A stretch of DNA of 64,000 nt from Deltaproteobacteria bacterium (GCA_021824175.1 JAKALP010000001.1:310001-374000), one strand, 5' to 3'. Counted from the first letter of the stretch, positions 1 to 8,724 are shown. Numbers and translations: made by a program. The notes: generated by a model not told the origin, from the letters alone.

Positions 1-1365
1 GCCGGCTTGCCCAAGTCGCCCTCTCGCTATAACCCCCTGCGCTACCTTGAGCGCGCCAAAAGCCGTCAACGGGTGGTGATCCAGCGCATGTTGGCCGTGG
101 GCTATATCAATGCCGAGCAGGCCGCGGCCGCCGAAGCCGAGCCTCTGGCCTTCAACACCAAGAGTGGGGAAGTGCTTGAGGGCAGCTATTTTGTTGATTA
201 TGTGCTCAGAGGTTTGGAAGAACGCTACGGGGCCCAGGTGGTCTATCATGGCGGATTGAAAGTGACCACCACCATGGACCCTCAGCTGCAACGGTTTGCC
301 CAGACCGCCGTGACCCAGGGCGTGGCGGACCTGGAAAACATCATGAAGCGCCCCACCAGTCAGGATAATCCCAACGACAGCGAGCATCTCCAGGCGGCCC
401 TGGTGGCGGTACAGGTCAATTCCGGCGCTATTAAAGCCATGGTGGGCGGCACCGATTATACCCAAAGTCAGTTTAACCGGGCCGTGGAAAACAATCGCCA
501 GCCCGGTTCCGGCTTCAAGCCCTTTTTGTACTACACTGCATTGGATCAGAAGGGATTGTCGCCCGCCACGGTGATGATCGATCAGCCCACCAAAGTGCCA
601 GTGGAAGGCGCGCCGGATTGGCGCCCCATGAACTACCGCCGCGATTATCAAGGCCCGGTCATCATCAAGAAAGCGTTTACTGAATCCATCAACAGCATCG
701 CGGCCCAGTTGGTGGCCCAAATCGGTCCTGAGGCTGTCATCCGCACCGCGCGGTTGTGCGGCATCGAAAGCCCGTTGGCGCCGGTCTACTCCGTGGCGCT
801 GGGCACTTCGGGGGTCAGCCCCTTGGAGATGGCATCGGCGTTCAGTGTCTTTGCTGCGGGCGGTGTTCGCTACGAACCCTTTGCGGTCTGGCGCGTGGAA
901 GATGCGTTCGGCCAGGTGCTGGAAGAGCATATCGTCAGCGGCGCCAAAGTCTTGGATGGCCGCACGGCTTATCAAATCGTGGATATGATGGAAGGGGTGG
1001 TGGATTACGGTACCGGCGAAGTAATTCGCAAAATGGGTTTCAACAAACCCGCGGCCGGCAAGACCGGGACGACCAATGGCTATAAAGATGCTTGGTTTAC
1101 GGGCTTTACTCCCAATCTGAGCACCTCGGTGTGGGTCGGATATGATCATGAGACCGGGCTCAAGGACAGCAACGGCGCGGGCATTACCGGCGGCCGGGGC
1201 GCGGCCCCGATCTGGACTCGATTCATGAGCAAGGCCACCGAGGGTGAACCGCCACGGCCATTTCTGCAACCCCCCGGAGTTCGGTTTGAAACCGTGGATC
1301 CAACCACCGGCAAGACGCTCTTTTGGAGTACTTCGGAAGGGATGAGGGTGGTGGTGAAGGAGTGA
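1..1365 (+). CDS. mrcA: Penicillin-binding protein 1A, C-terminal part (5' end outside window)
   Basis: Bifunctional class A PBP that polymerises and cross-links peptidoglycan in the periplasm. The frame is open to base 1, and its first residues (AGLPKSPSRYNP) match the end of the glycosyltransferase domain of PBP1A proteins, so only the last part of that domain is here. The transpeptidase domain follows with its three motifs: SxxK as SGFK (serine codon near base 508), SxN as SIN (near 690) and KTG as KTGTT (near 1058). The protein ends with a short tail after DPTTGK, with no long C-terminal extension. The downstream SPOR-domain gene also points to cell-wall functions. The family is clear; the exact subtype (mrcA or ponA) is inferred from the motifs. 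Confidence 0.93.
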   Translation, partial: AGLPKSPSRYNPLRYLERAKSRQRVVIQRMLAVGYINAEQAAAAEAEPLAFNTKSGEVLEGSYFVDYVLRGLEERYGAQVVYHGGLKVTTTMDPQLQRFAQTAVTQGVADLENIMKRPTSQDNPNDSEHLQAALVAVQVNSGAIKAMVGGTDYTQSQFNRAVENNRQPGSGFKPFLYYTALDQKGLSPATVMIDQPTKVPVEGAPDWRPMNYRRDYQGPVIIKKAFTESINSIAAQLVAQIGPEAVIRTARLCGIESPLAPVYSVALGTSGVSPLEMASAFSVFAAGGVRYEPFAVWRVEDAFGQVLEEHIVSGAKVLDGRTAYQIVDMMEGVVDYGTGEVIRKMGFNKPAAGKTGTTNGYKDAWFTGFTPNLSTSVWVGYDHETGLKDSNGAGITGGRGAAPIWTRFMSKATEGEPPRPFLQPPGVRFETVDPTTGKTLFWSTSEGMRVVVKE

Positions 1366-1571
1366 GGGAAGTGTTGAAGGTCGAAGGTGGCCAGTAGTCT
1401 TTAGTAAAGAAGTAATTAGTAGTCAGAAGTCAGGAGTCAGAACAAGGTTGAAATGGTGCAGGGATTGGGAGGATTACTTCGCCTCTTTTTTCTTCTGGCT
1501 TCTGGAATCTGCACTTTGAACAGCGTCGCTGCGTATTCTCTTTATTGCTTTAAGTCTTCATGTAGCCCTTT
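1366..1571. other. Low-complexity intergenic spacer
   Basis: A 206-bp non-coding gap. It contains short, slipped direct repeats of the type agtagtc / agtcagaagtcaggagtcag around 1392-1441, then a T/C-rich stretch. No promoter, hairpin or RNA gene could be assigned with confidence. Similar GAAGGTCG-containing filler occurs near 11690. Confidence 0.5.
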
Positions 1572-3194
1572 ATGAACGCAATTCTACGACATTACTCCTT
1601 GCGCCTGTGGTCCACGGCTTTCGTGGGTGGATTGATTTGTCTGGTCGTGCTCCCCACCTGGCAGAGAGTCGCCGGAATCGATTGGGCCGGCTTGCCCGCG
1701 GTTATTATTCTGGCGGGCTGCTTTTTTCTTCTGGGATGGATCTTGAACCGGTTGGGCGTGGCCTTGATCCGACGGCAAGTAGCTGAAGCCGCGGTTTGGG
1801 AGCGGGCCGGGATGGTCAGCCAGGCCGAGGGGGCCTTCGAGCGGGTCAAGGCCCTCTTTGACGGGTTCTGGCTCAGCCCCAGGGCGCGGCGTCGAAGCGC
1901 GCCTTGGATTACCATGCGGATGGCCCGTTTCTACCTTACCCAATCCCGGCCGACTCCCGAGGGCCAAGCCATCATCATGGCCTATCTGCGATTGCACCCC
2001 ACGGATAAAGCCGTGGCTGCCGGCTGGCTTGAGAGCACCCTGCACCAGGATGAACATAGCCCCGAGGAACAAGAGTTGGCGGTGCGCATCGGCGAAGCCC
2101 TGCCAGAGCATATCCGGGTTCAACAGATGCTCATGCAGTTGTGCCTGATCCACCGACGCGCGGATTTCGAGGCCATTCAGATCTACCGCCGGCTGTGGCG
2201 CTCCGCGGCCGGGCTCTCCGATGAGATGAGCCGGGACCTGGCCCGCGTGCTTTTAAATGAAGCCTACATCGACGACTGGGCCCTGCAGGTATATTTAAAA
2301 GCTTATGCCTTGGGTGAATCCGGTTGTTTGGAAGGTATCGCCGCGGGCCTGCATCACCTCAAGCCCAATGTGGAGAATAGCATTCATCTGGAGATGGCGC
2401 GCCAGGCCATCTCAGGGCTGGATGAAGAGCGCCGCCTTGAGTTGCGGCGGCAATTTGTCCCGCCGCGTGAAATCGAGGAGCAGCCTGAACCCGTACAAAG
2501 CACCACACCTCTCGTGACCGCGCAGCATGTGCGGGCGGCCGGCCGCCTGATGGAAGCCGGAGGCGCCAAGGCAGCCGTGGGTATGAAAGTGGCGGGGCGC
2601 GGCTTGGCTTCCCTGGGAAGGGTTTGCTGGCAAGTCTTAAAAATTGGTTTGCGCCAGAGTGTGCTGGCCGCTAAAGCACTGTTTCAGACGCTGGCGTCTG
2701 TTTGGCAACACACCCCAAAAGTGCGCCAAGCCGCCACCGCGCTCTGGCAGGAAGCCGCCAACGGCTCCCGGGTTGCGACCAAACGTTGGCAGGAAAATCC
2801 CAAAGCGCGCCGCGCCGCCAGGGTGACTATGATCGCGGTGGCAAGCATATTGATAATTGCCGCTGCATGGCGCTGGATAGGGCCTTCCGGAAAATCCAAG
2901 CCCGCCAGCGCGCCCCCGGCCGCCCAAACTCAGCCCACGCCGGCCCCCACCAATGATGCCTTCACCATTCAAGTGGCGGCCTACCTCAAACCCGAGGATG
3001 CCCGGCGGTTCGTGGACCGGCTCAAACAGAACCACATCGATGCTTTCTGGGTCAAAGCGGTCAGCGCCAATCGCGCCTGGTATCAAGTCAAAGTTTCCCA
3101 TTTTGCCACCAAGGACGAAGCGGTCAAGTACGGTGAAACCCTCAAAGCCAAAGGCTTGATCGACGATTTTTACGTGGCCAACTATTCCCGCTGA
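1572..3194 (+). CDS. SPOR-domain membrane protein with helical-repeat middle region
   Basis: A 540-residue protein, not recognised as a named family over its full length. It has two predicted N-terminal membrane segments (about residues 14-32 and 41-60), then a long soluble alpha-helical part with TPR-like spacing (about 75-300), a third membrane segment near 414-436, an Ala/Pro-rich linker and a C-terminal SPOR domain (about 461-540, starting DAFTIQVAAYL). SPOR domains bind glycan strands stripped of peptide stems and often target proteins to division sites. Such topology would put the SPOR domain in the periplasm and the helical region in the cytoplasm, which is inference. It lies just downstream of PBP1A, so a role in wall synthesis or division is plausible. 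Confidence 0.75.
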   Translation: MNAILRHYSLRLWSTAFVGGLICLVVLPTWQRVAGIDWAGLPAVIILAGCFFLLGWILNRLGVALIRRQVAEAAVWERAGMVSQAEGAFERVKALFDGFWLSPRARRRSAPWITMRMARFYLTQSRPTPEGQAIIMAYLRLHPTDKAVAAGWLESTLHQDEHSPEEQELAVRIGEALPEHIRVQQMLMQLCLIHRRADFEAIQIYRRLWRSAAGLSDEMSRDLARVLLNEAYIDDWALQVYLKAYALGESGCLEGIAAGLHHLKPNVENSIHLEMARQAISGLDEERRLELRRQFVPPREIEEQPEPVQSTTPLVTAQHVRAAGRLMEAGGAKAAVGMKVAGRGLASLGRVCWQVLKIGLRQSVLAAKALFQTLASVWQHTPKVRQAATALWQEAANGSRVATKRWQENPKARRAARVTMIAVASILIIAAAWRWIGPSGKSKPASAPPAAQTQPTPAPTNDAFTIQVAAYLKPEDARRFVDRLKQNHIDAFWVKAVSANRAWYQVKVSHFATKDEAVKYGETLKAKGLIDDFYVANYSR

Positions 3195-3240
3195 GAATGC
3201 CCGCTACGGTTGAGAAGTAAATCGGGATGTGATGGATTGT

Positions 3241-3272
3241 CTTTGCCCCTGAAGAAGTCGCATCGGGCAAAG
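3241..3272. terminator. Possible bidirectional hairpin between convergent genes
   Basis: Inverted repeat CTTTGCCC ... GGGCAAAG with a 16-base loop, placed between the convergent SPOR gene and the tsaC-like gene. There is no clear T tract, so terminator function is only suggested by position. Confidence 0.35.
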
Positions 3273-3310
3273 GCAGGGGAGGGGATGTAATTGTCGGGCC
3301 GTTGTTTCTA

Positions 3311-3979
3311 TCAAGAGGGTGTACCACCTTCCCGATAGAGTTGAAATAGATCCATGATCTCCTGAGCCGGAACCGCGCCCTGCCGCAAAATGACCGGCGC
3401 TTCCATGCTCACGTCCACAATGGTGGAACCGACACCCCCGGTTAACGGTCCCGCATCTATCATCAAATCCACGGCCGCTTTCAGCGATTCGTCCAGCAAT
3501 GCGATGTCCGCGCACCCCCCAGCGCCGGCCAGATTGGCACTGGTACCAGTAATTGGCGAGCCCAGCGTTTTAACCAACGCAGCCGCCACGGGATGGGCGA
3601 CTCGCCGCACGCCGATTTTGCCGGTGCCGCTGGTCAACTCCAAAGGCAACTCCAGTCGGGCTTGAACCACAAAGGTGACCCGTCCGGGCCAAAGGCGTTC
3701 CATCAGGAAATTGGCCATGGGGGTGACTGCGCTGGCCACCTGGGTCAGCATTTGGGGTTGATCGATGAGCACCAGGATGGGTTTGCCGCGGTCGCGGCCT
3801 TTGATCTGGACGATGCGTTCAATGGCTTGGGGGTTGAAGGCATCGGCCCCCAAGCCATACAGGCCCGCTGTGGGGAAAACCACCACGCCGCCGTTGCGAA
3901 CCACATCCACGGCGATCTCAATGGCCCGCGGATCGGGAGCAATGGGGTTGACGCAAATTTGATTAGCGGTACTCTTCAA
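3311..3979 (-). CDS. tsaC: Sua5/YciO/YrdC family protein (threonylcarbamoyl-AMP synthase)
   Basis: About 222 residues. Members make threonylcarbamoyl-AMP from threonine, bicarbonate and ATP, the first step of the t6A37 modification of ANN-decoding tRNAs. Family signatures are visible: VVFPTAGLYGLGADAFN near the N-terminus, KGRDRGKPILVLI, and the GTSANLAG motif near the middle. The start is uncertain. The only in-frame ATG (4030) lies 68 bp inside purDE. A TTG at 3979 with GGAAAG upstream gives a shorter overlap and is used here. It is likely cotranscribed with the purDE gene immediately upstream. The YciO subfamily, of unclear function, cannot be excluded. Confidence 0.85.
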   Translation of the reverse strand: MKSTANQICVNPIAPDPRAIEIAVDVVRNGGVVVFPTAGLYGLGADAFNPQAIERIVQIKGRDRGKPILVLIDQPQMLTQVASAVTPMANFLMERLWPGRVTFVVQARLELPLELTSGTGKIGVRRVAHPVAAALVKTLGSPITGTSANLAGAGGCADIALLDESLKAAVDLMIDAGPLTGGVGSTIVDVSMEAPVILRQGAVPAQEIMDLFQLYREGGTPS

Positions 3980-5735
3980 GGCTTTTGGCTTTCCGTTCCA
4001 CTTCCACGGCCATCTCTTGTTTGTAGGCATCCAGCATTTTTGCCAGCTCCGGGTTGGCCAAGGCCAGAATCTGAGCAGCCAGGATGCCCGCGTTTTTGGC
4101 GCCAGGTTTACCGATGGCCACCGTGGCCACGGGTATTCCGGGGGGCATCTGTACCGTGGACAACAGGGCGTCTATCCCCTGCAAACTGGACGAGTCGATG
4201 GGCACACCGATGACCGGCAACGTGGTTTGGGCCGCCATGGCGCCGGCCAGATGGGCCGCGTGTCCGGCCGCGGCAATGATCACCTGGATGCCGCGCTCCT
4301 TAGCCGTGGATGCGAAACGCGCAGCCCGCTCGGGGGTGCGATGGGCCGACGCCACGGTCATTTCAAAAGGAATGCCGAATTTTTTCAACATGGCCACGGC
4401 GCCTTCCATCACCGGCAGGTCCGAGTCGCTACCCATGACAATGCCGACCTGGGGTTTGACCTGGAAGCGCCGCAGTGCTTTTTGGCCGATATCCTTGCGA
4501 TAGTGTACATCCTGCCAGCTGATTTTGTCCACGGCCTGGTAGGCTTTATCAATGGCCTGGGCCACGGTTTCGCCCAGGGCGGTGGCCCCCAGCACGCGCC
4601 CGCCGCTGGTGGTGACGGCCCCTTCCTTGCTGCCGGTGCCGGCATGGAAGACCATTACATCTTTCAGCCGGGCGGCTTTGTCCAAGCCGGCAATGGGCAT
4701 GCCCTTATTATATTTTTCGGGATAACCGCCGGCGGCCATGACCACGCAAACCGCGGCGCGCGGGTCGATCTCCAGACGGCACTGATCCAGGCGGCCGTCG
4801 ATGATCGCTTCCATGACGGGCACGATATCGCTTTTCAGACGCATCAACAGGGGCTGGGCTTCGGGATCGCCAAAACGGCCGTTGAACTCCAGCACCTTGA
4901 TTTTATCCCGCTCAATCATCAAGCCGGCGTAGAGCACGCCCTTGTAAGTACGGCCCTCGGCTGCCATGCCGCGGACCGTGGGCAACATGACCTCTTTCAT
5001 GATTTTGTCGTGGATAAATTTATCCACCACCGGCGCAGGGGAATAGGCCCCCATGCCGCCGGTATTGGGACCTTGATCATTGTCGAACACGGCTTTGTGA
5101 TCCTGGGAGGTGGGCAGGGGCAGCACTGTTTTGCCGTCGGTAAAAGCCAAAAACGAGGCTTCTTCACCTTTGAGGCACTCTTCGATCACCACCTGGCTGC
5201 CCGCCTCGCCAAAGGCCTTGTTCACCAGCATTTGCTTAACAGCCGCCACAGCCTTGGCCGTGGTGTCGCACACCACGACCCCTTTGCCGGCCGCCAGTCC
5301 ATCGGCTTTGACCACAATGGGCGCGCCCATCTTTTTGATGTAGGCTTCGGCTGGTTTGAGACTGCTGAAGGTGGCGCCTTTGGCTGTGGGCACGCCATAT
5401 TTATTCATGATTTGCTTGGCGAAGGATTTGCTGCTCTCAATGGCCGCGGCCTTCTGGCTGGCGCCGAAAATGCGCAATCCTTCTTTTTCAAAGCGGTCCG
5501 TGATGCCCATGGAAAGTGGGGCTTCCGGTCCCACCACGGTAAGATCGATTTTTTTCTGCCGCGCGAAGGTCAGCAGTTGATCCACATCTTCGGCGCTGAT
5601 GGGCACACACTCGGCCAATTCGGCGATACCGGCGTTGCCAGGGGCACAGTAGATTTTTTTTACCAAAGGGCTCTGTTTGATTTTCCAGACCAAGGCATGC
5701 TCGCGGCCGCCGCCGCCGATTACTAATATGTTCAT
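3963..5735 (-). CDS. purD: PurD-PurE fusion: phosphoribosylamine-glycine ligase / N5-CAIR mutase
   Basis: A 590-residue two-domain purine biosynthesis enzyme. Residues 1 to about 425 are PurD (GARS), an ATP-grasp ligase joining glycine to phosphoribosylamine; visible signatures are MNILVIGGGGREHALVWKI, NTGGMGAYSP and FNGRFGDPEAQ. After a very short linker, residues from about 431 are class I PurE, with the signatures GIVMGSDSDLP, ASAHRTPERA and AAAGHAAHLAGA. PurE converts N5-carboxyaminoimidazole ribonucleotide to CAIR. No stop or frameshift separates the halves, so the fusion looks real and not a sequencing error. The two reactions are not consecutive in the pathway, so simple channelling is not an obvious rationale. 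The gene overlaps the tsaC-like gene downstream. Confidence 0.95.
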   Translation of the reverse strand: MNILVIGGGGREHALVWKIKQSPLVKKIYCAPGNAGIAELAECVPISAEDVDQLLTFARQKKIDLTVVGPEAPLSMGITDRFEKEGLRIFGASQKAAAIESSKSFAKQIMNKYGVPTAKGATFSSLKPAEAYIKKMGAPIVVKADGLAAGKGVVVCDTTAKAVAAVKQMLVNKAFGEAGSQVVIEECLKGEEASFLAFTDGKTVLPLPTSQDHKAVFDNDQGPNTGGMGAYSPAPVVDKFIHDKIMKEVMLPTVRGMAAEGRTYKGVLYAGLMIERDKIKVLEFNGRFGDPEAQPLLMRLKSDIVPVMEAIIDGRLDQCRLEIDPRAAVCVVMAAGGYPEKYNKGMPIAGLDKAARLKDVMVFHAGTGSKEGAVTTSGGRVLGATALGETVAQAIDKAYQAVDKISWQDVHYRKDIGQKALRRFQVKPQVGIVMGSDSDLPVMEGAVAMLKKFGIPFEMTVASAHRTPERAARFASTAKERGIQVIIAAAGHAAHLAGAMAAQTTLPVIGVPIDSSSLQGIDALLSTVQMPPGIPVATVAIGKPGAKNAGILAAQILALANPELAKMLDAYKQEMAVEVERKAKSLEEYR

Positions 5736-5877
5736 CCGTTCCTCCGTGGATATTGGTTGATGGTTGATTCGTTGATTGGTTGATTAGTTAAAGTTGTTGG
5801 GTTCATGTGGGTTGACGTTACGTATAACGTTCGTAGAGTGCATGACCACCCCATTCAGCCAGCAGTACATCAACCAA
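5736..5877. repeat. Palindrome-rich spacer with 13-bp inverted repeat
   Basis: The 142-bp gap between purDE and the ATP-grasp gene holds tandem-like GGTTGATT units (5752-5786). The arm TTGATTGGTTGAT (within 5770-5784) is repeated in inverse orientation at about 5867-5881, running into the stop codon of the ATP-grasp gene. Between the arms lies a 16-bp perfect dyad, ACGTTA-CGTA-TAACGT (5815-5830). It resembles a small non-autonomous palindromic element, but no target-site duplication is evident. Confidence 0.45.
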
Positions 5878-6624
5878 TCAATCATTCCCAGCCATGCGAT
5901 CTAAATGTGCTGCCTTCAGGTGATCCAGTTCCGGCTTTGAAATCCGGGCACCGGCCGTGCCACCGTTGAGATTGATCTCCGACAAATAGGTGTCGCCTGA
6001 CTCGGTTACTATCAGGTCAATATGGGCATAGGGCATCTGGGCCCGAGCCATTACCGCAAGGCACAGCTCTCGTTGCGCGTCGGTCAGGTCATGGGGGCGG
6101 CTGCTCCCGCCGGCCGCCAGGTTCATGCGGAAGCTGTCGGGGTTATGGCGGGCGTAAGCCTCGCAATAGTCACCGACCAGAATGGCGCGCACATCGGCCG
6201 CAACCGCCACAAACGGCTGCAGCACAAAGGGATAGTGCGCCTCCGACAGGCTCAGGCAGTTATACATGGCTTCCAGGTCGTTCCAGCGCCGAACCCCATG
6301 ACCGCAATGCAAATGCTCCTCTTTGGTGATTGCGGTGTTAATATCATTGCGGCGGTAATCGCCAATGGCATCCAACAGCTCCTTGCGTCGGCTGATCACC
6401 TGGGTGTGGGGTAACATCCATGATTTGAGAACAAAAGCTTGGGCGCTCTTGGAGGAGGCCACCAGTTGGGAGGTGATCGAAGGCAAAAGTCGCACCCCCC
6501 GGGCAGTCAAATCGATCCACATGGTGTTTCTGAGTTGTGATGCGGGAATTCGGCCGATGAAAAGATCACCCGGACCAAGGGTATGGTAGTCCTGCAATAG
6601 CTGGTTGAAGCGGGTAATAATCAT
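5878..6624 (-). CDS. ATP-grasp domain protein of unknown substrate, paired with ddl
   Basis: A 248-residue protein resembling the RimK-type ATP-grasp fold in its C-terminal half: a basic/ATP-contact region (FVLQPFVAVAADVRAILVGD) is followed by the metal-binding end DLIVTESGDTYLSEINLNGG, where the acidic residue and Asn of the E-x-N pattern lie. ATP-grasp enzymes ligate a carboxylate to an amine via an acyl phosphate. The start codon directly abuts the ddl stop codon (no intervening base), so translation is probably coupled and the proteins cofunction. The substrate is not recognised. A peptidoglycan-precursor or D-amino-acid ligase is possible from context but not shown. The C-terminus runs into an inverted-repeat spacer. 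Confidence 0.75.
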   Translation of the reverse strand: MIITRFNQLLQDYHTLGPGDLFIGRIPASQLRNTMWIDLTARGVRLLPSITSQLVASSKSAQAFVLKSWMLPHTQVISRRKELLDAIGDYRRNDINTAITKEEHLHCGHGVRRWNDLEAMYNCLSLSEAHYPFVLQPFVAVAADVRAILVGDYCEAYARHNPDSFRMNLAAGGSSRPHDLTDAQRELCLAVMARAQMPYAHIDLIVTESGDTYLSEINLNGGTAGARISKPELDHLKAAHLDRMAGND

Positions 6625-7563
6625 TTATCTATTGCGATGGGCCTGGATGCCGAGTTCAATCAACCGATCAAGCAGCTGGCCAAAGGAGATACCGGCGGCT
6701 TGGGCGGCCTGGGGGAACAAGCTGGTGGCTGTCATACCAGGGATCGTATTGGTTTCCAACACGAAAATCTCATCACCGCGCACGATCATGTCCGAGCGGC
6801 TGTAGCCTTTGCAATAGAGCGCCTGATGGGCCTGGCAAGCATACTTTTGGGCTTTGGCTGTCAAAGCGGAACTGATACGGGCCGGGCAAATCTCCTGGGT
6901 GGCCCCGGCGGTATACTTGGCTTCGTAGTCAAAAAATTCGTAATGCTGATCAGGAACAATTTCGATCAGGGGCAGGGCTTGCAGATCATCATTGCCCAAC
7001 ACGCTGGCGGTAATTTCAAGGCCCTTGATATAGGCTTCCGCTAAAACGGTCCCATCCAGGGCAAATGCTTTTTCAAATGCTTTGGGTAGATCGGCCGAGG
7101 TGCGCACGATGGTCATGCCGATGCTCGATCCGCCCGTGGTCGGCTTGATTACAATGGGCAGGCCCAGGCGGGCCGCCAATTGGTCTGGGTCAGGCTGATC
7201 GGTGCGCTTAAGAACCATATAGGCCGGCGATGGGATGGCGCAATGTTCGTAGAGTTGTTTGGCGGCCAGTTTGTTCATGGACAAGGCGCTGCCCAGCACG
7301 CCGGCGCCCTGGTAGGGGATATCGAGCAGTTCCAGCAGGCCTTGCACCGTACCGTCCTCGCCATAAGGGCCATGCAATAAAATGAGGGCCGCGTCGATTT
7401 GCGCAGCTTCCGCCACCAGTTTGGGGATATCGGTTTTGGTGTCGTAGCGCCGCACCTCGTATTTGTTCTTATCCAGGGCTTGATACACCTGCTCGCCGCT
7501 TTTCAGCGACACCGCCCGCTCGGAAGAGATGCCGCCGAGCAGCAAGGCAATGGTCTTTTTCAT
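6625..7563 (-). CDS. ddl: D-alanine--D-alanine ligase
   Basis: A 312-residue cytoplasmic ATP-grasp enzyme that makes the D-Ala-D-Ala end of the peptidoglycan stem peptide. Seen in order: GGISSERAVSLKSG at the N-terminus (with the conserved substrate-binding Glu), HGPYGEDGTVQGLL, the KPTTGGSSIGM loop that closes on ATP, and the C-terminal ETNTIPGMTATSL metal-binding and substrate motif. Length matches the short Ddl type. It is the first gene of a two-gene unit with the ATP-grasp gene at 5878-6624. The start ATG fits the family N-terminus MKKTIALLLGG. Confidence 0.96.
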   Translation of the reverse strand: MKKTIALLLGGISSERAVSLKSGEQVYQALDKNKYEVRRYDTKTDIPKLVAEAAQIDAALILLHGPYGEDGTVQGLLELLDIPYQGAGVLGSALSMNKLAAKQLYEHCAIPSPAYMVLKRTDQPDPDQLAARLGLPIVIKPTTGGSSIGMTIVRTSADLPKAFEKAFALDGTVLAEAYIKGLEITASVLGNDDLQALPLIEIVPDQHYEFFDYEAKYTAGATQEICPARISSALTAKAQKYACQAHQALYCKGYSRSDMIVRGDEIFVLETNTIPGMTATSLFPQAAQAAGISFGQLLDRLIELGIQAHRNR

Positions 7564-7660
7564 AGATTTCTATTCCTTCTCTATAATCCGCCAATAGTTT
7601 ACTGATGTAGTGATTTCGCGCTCAGGGTGCTTGGTATCGTGAATAACGCGCGGTGAGAGC

Positions 7661-8185
7661 TTAATGACTCAACGTTGTGGACCTGCCATGATCAAACCCT
7701 AAAAGTTTAGCTTTGGCTGCGGCAAACTCTTCAGGTGTAATCAGGTTCTTCTCCAGTAACCTGGCCAGGTTTTCAATCTCTTTGATGCGCGCCACGTCCG
7801 GATCTTCCAATAGCAAGTTTTGCTGGGGGGCACTGACTTCGAGCACCTTGTGCTCGGGATTGACCGTGGGGGCCCCCAACTTAAGCGACGCCATGCCGCC
7901 CATAAAGCTGATCTCCACCGAGCGGCCCTGGAACATGGGCGTTTGCATGGCCTCCCGAAGGGATCGGCCTTCTTTGCGCAGACGGCGGAAGAAGAGATAG
8001 GCGGAAAAAGCGATTAGCAACATGCCGCCCAGAAAGATCCACAGGAAGTTCTGGGCCAAGCCTCCAAAAAAGATCACCACCAGTCCCAATGCGGCGGCCA
8101 ACAATATGTGCATGATCAGGACGAAATAGGCCAGGGCAATGCTTTTAAAGAGCCCTTCCTTATTTTTGTTTTCCTTGAATAGCAT
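7661..8185 (-). CDS. Small two-TM membrane protein with SHOCT-like C-terminus
   Basis: A 174-residue protein of unknown function. Two hydrophobic helices (about residues 13-43 and 44-66) are followed by a basic stretch and a central region predicted to form beta structure. The last ~45 residues (RIKEIENLARLLEKNLITPEEFAAAKAKLL) look like a SHOCT domain, a short helical module common at the C-terminus of bacterial membrane and signalling proteins. No catalytic motif is visible. It lies 24 bp downstream of the DUF1992 gene and may be cotranscribed with it. Confidence 0.7.
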   Translation of the reverse strand: MLFKENKNKEGLFKSIALAYFVLIMHILLAAALGLVVIFFGGLAQNFLWIFLGGMLLIAFSAYLFFRRLRKEGRSLREAMQTPMFQGRSVEISFMGGMASLKLGAPTVNPEHKVLEVSAPQQNLLLEDPDVARIKEIENLARLLEKNLITPEEFAAAKAKLLGFDHGRSTTLSH

Positions 8186-8208
8186 GAACGTTTATCCGAT
8201 GAGCGGCG

Positions 8209-8607
8209 CTATTTGGTGGTTTTGGGACCGTCTTGTCGGCCCGCCAGCCGGTCGCTCACATCGGCCAGGTAACGTTGCGGGATATCGAACTGGCAGTTGC
8301 CTCCCCTGGCGGCATTCAATTTCATGATCAAAAGGTTGAGCTTCTTAATCGTCTTGTATCTTTCGGTGGTATCCGGCATGGCGGTGAGAAGTTCTTCCGT
8401 GCGCAGGATCTCCTTTTTCATTTCTATTTCAGGAGGAAGGCAGTCGCCATTGCGCAGGATTTTATAAGCCAGTCGTAAATCCTCGGGAATGTGTTGATCT
8501 TCTTCCAGATGCAGCGGCTGGCCGGCCCCCGGCAGATTCTTGAACTGGCCTTCTTCTTGGGCTTTGCGAATGCGTTCTTCTACGATTTTTTCAAAACCAG
8601 TGATCAC
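8209..8607 (-). CDS. DUF1992 (DnaJ subfamily C member 28-like) protein
   Basis: A 132-residue soluble protein. The N-terminal pattern FEKIVEERIRKAQEEGQF, followed by LPGAGQPL and a LAYKILRNGD block, is characteristic of DUF1992, the conserved domain also found in eukaryotic DNAJC28. Its biochemical role is not known. The start ATG at 8607 follows an AGGAGGT Shine-Dalgarno. It precedes the small SHOCT-like membrane protein gene on the same strand. Confidence 0.85.
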   Translation of the reverse strand: MITGFEKIVEERIRKAQEEGQFKNLPGAGQPLHLEEDQHIPEDLRLAYKILRNGDCLPPEIEMKKEILRTEELLTAMPDTTERYKTIKKLNLLIMKLNAARGGNCQFDIPQRYLADVSDRLAGRQDGPKTTK

Positions 8608-8724
8608 CCGACCTCCTGTGGGCCCGTTAGGAGAACCTCATTACCCCCTGTGGCTCCCAAAGTGGTCTTTATAATACATCGGTTTCCGCCTTTTCAAGGT
8701 TAAACGGCCTCAAGCCTGTTTGGC

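Noticed and set aside
4017-5726. Long plus-strand open frame of 569 codons opposite purDE
   Set aside because: It is rich in His, Gly and Phe with no domain, no ribosome-binding site and mirrors the codon structure of the clear PurD-PurE gene on the other strand.
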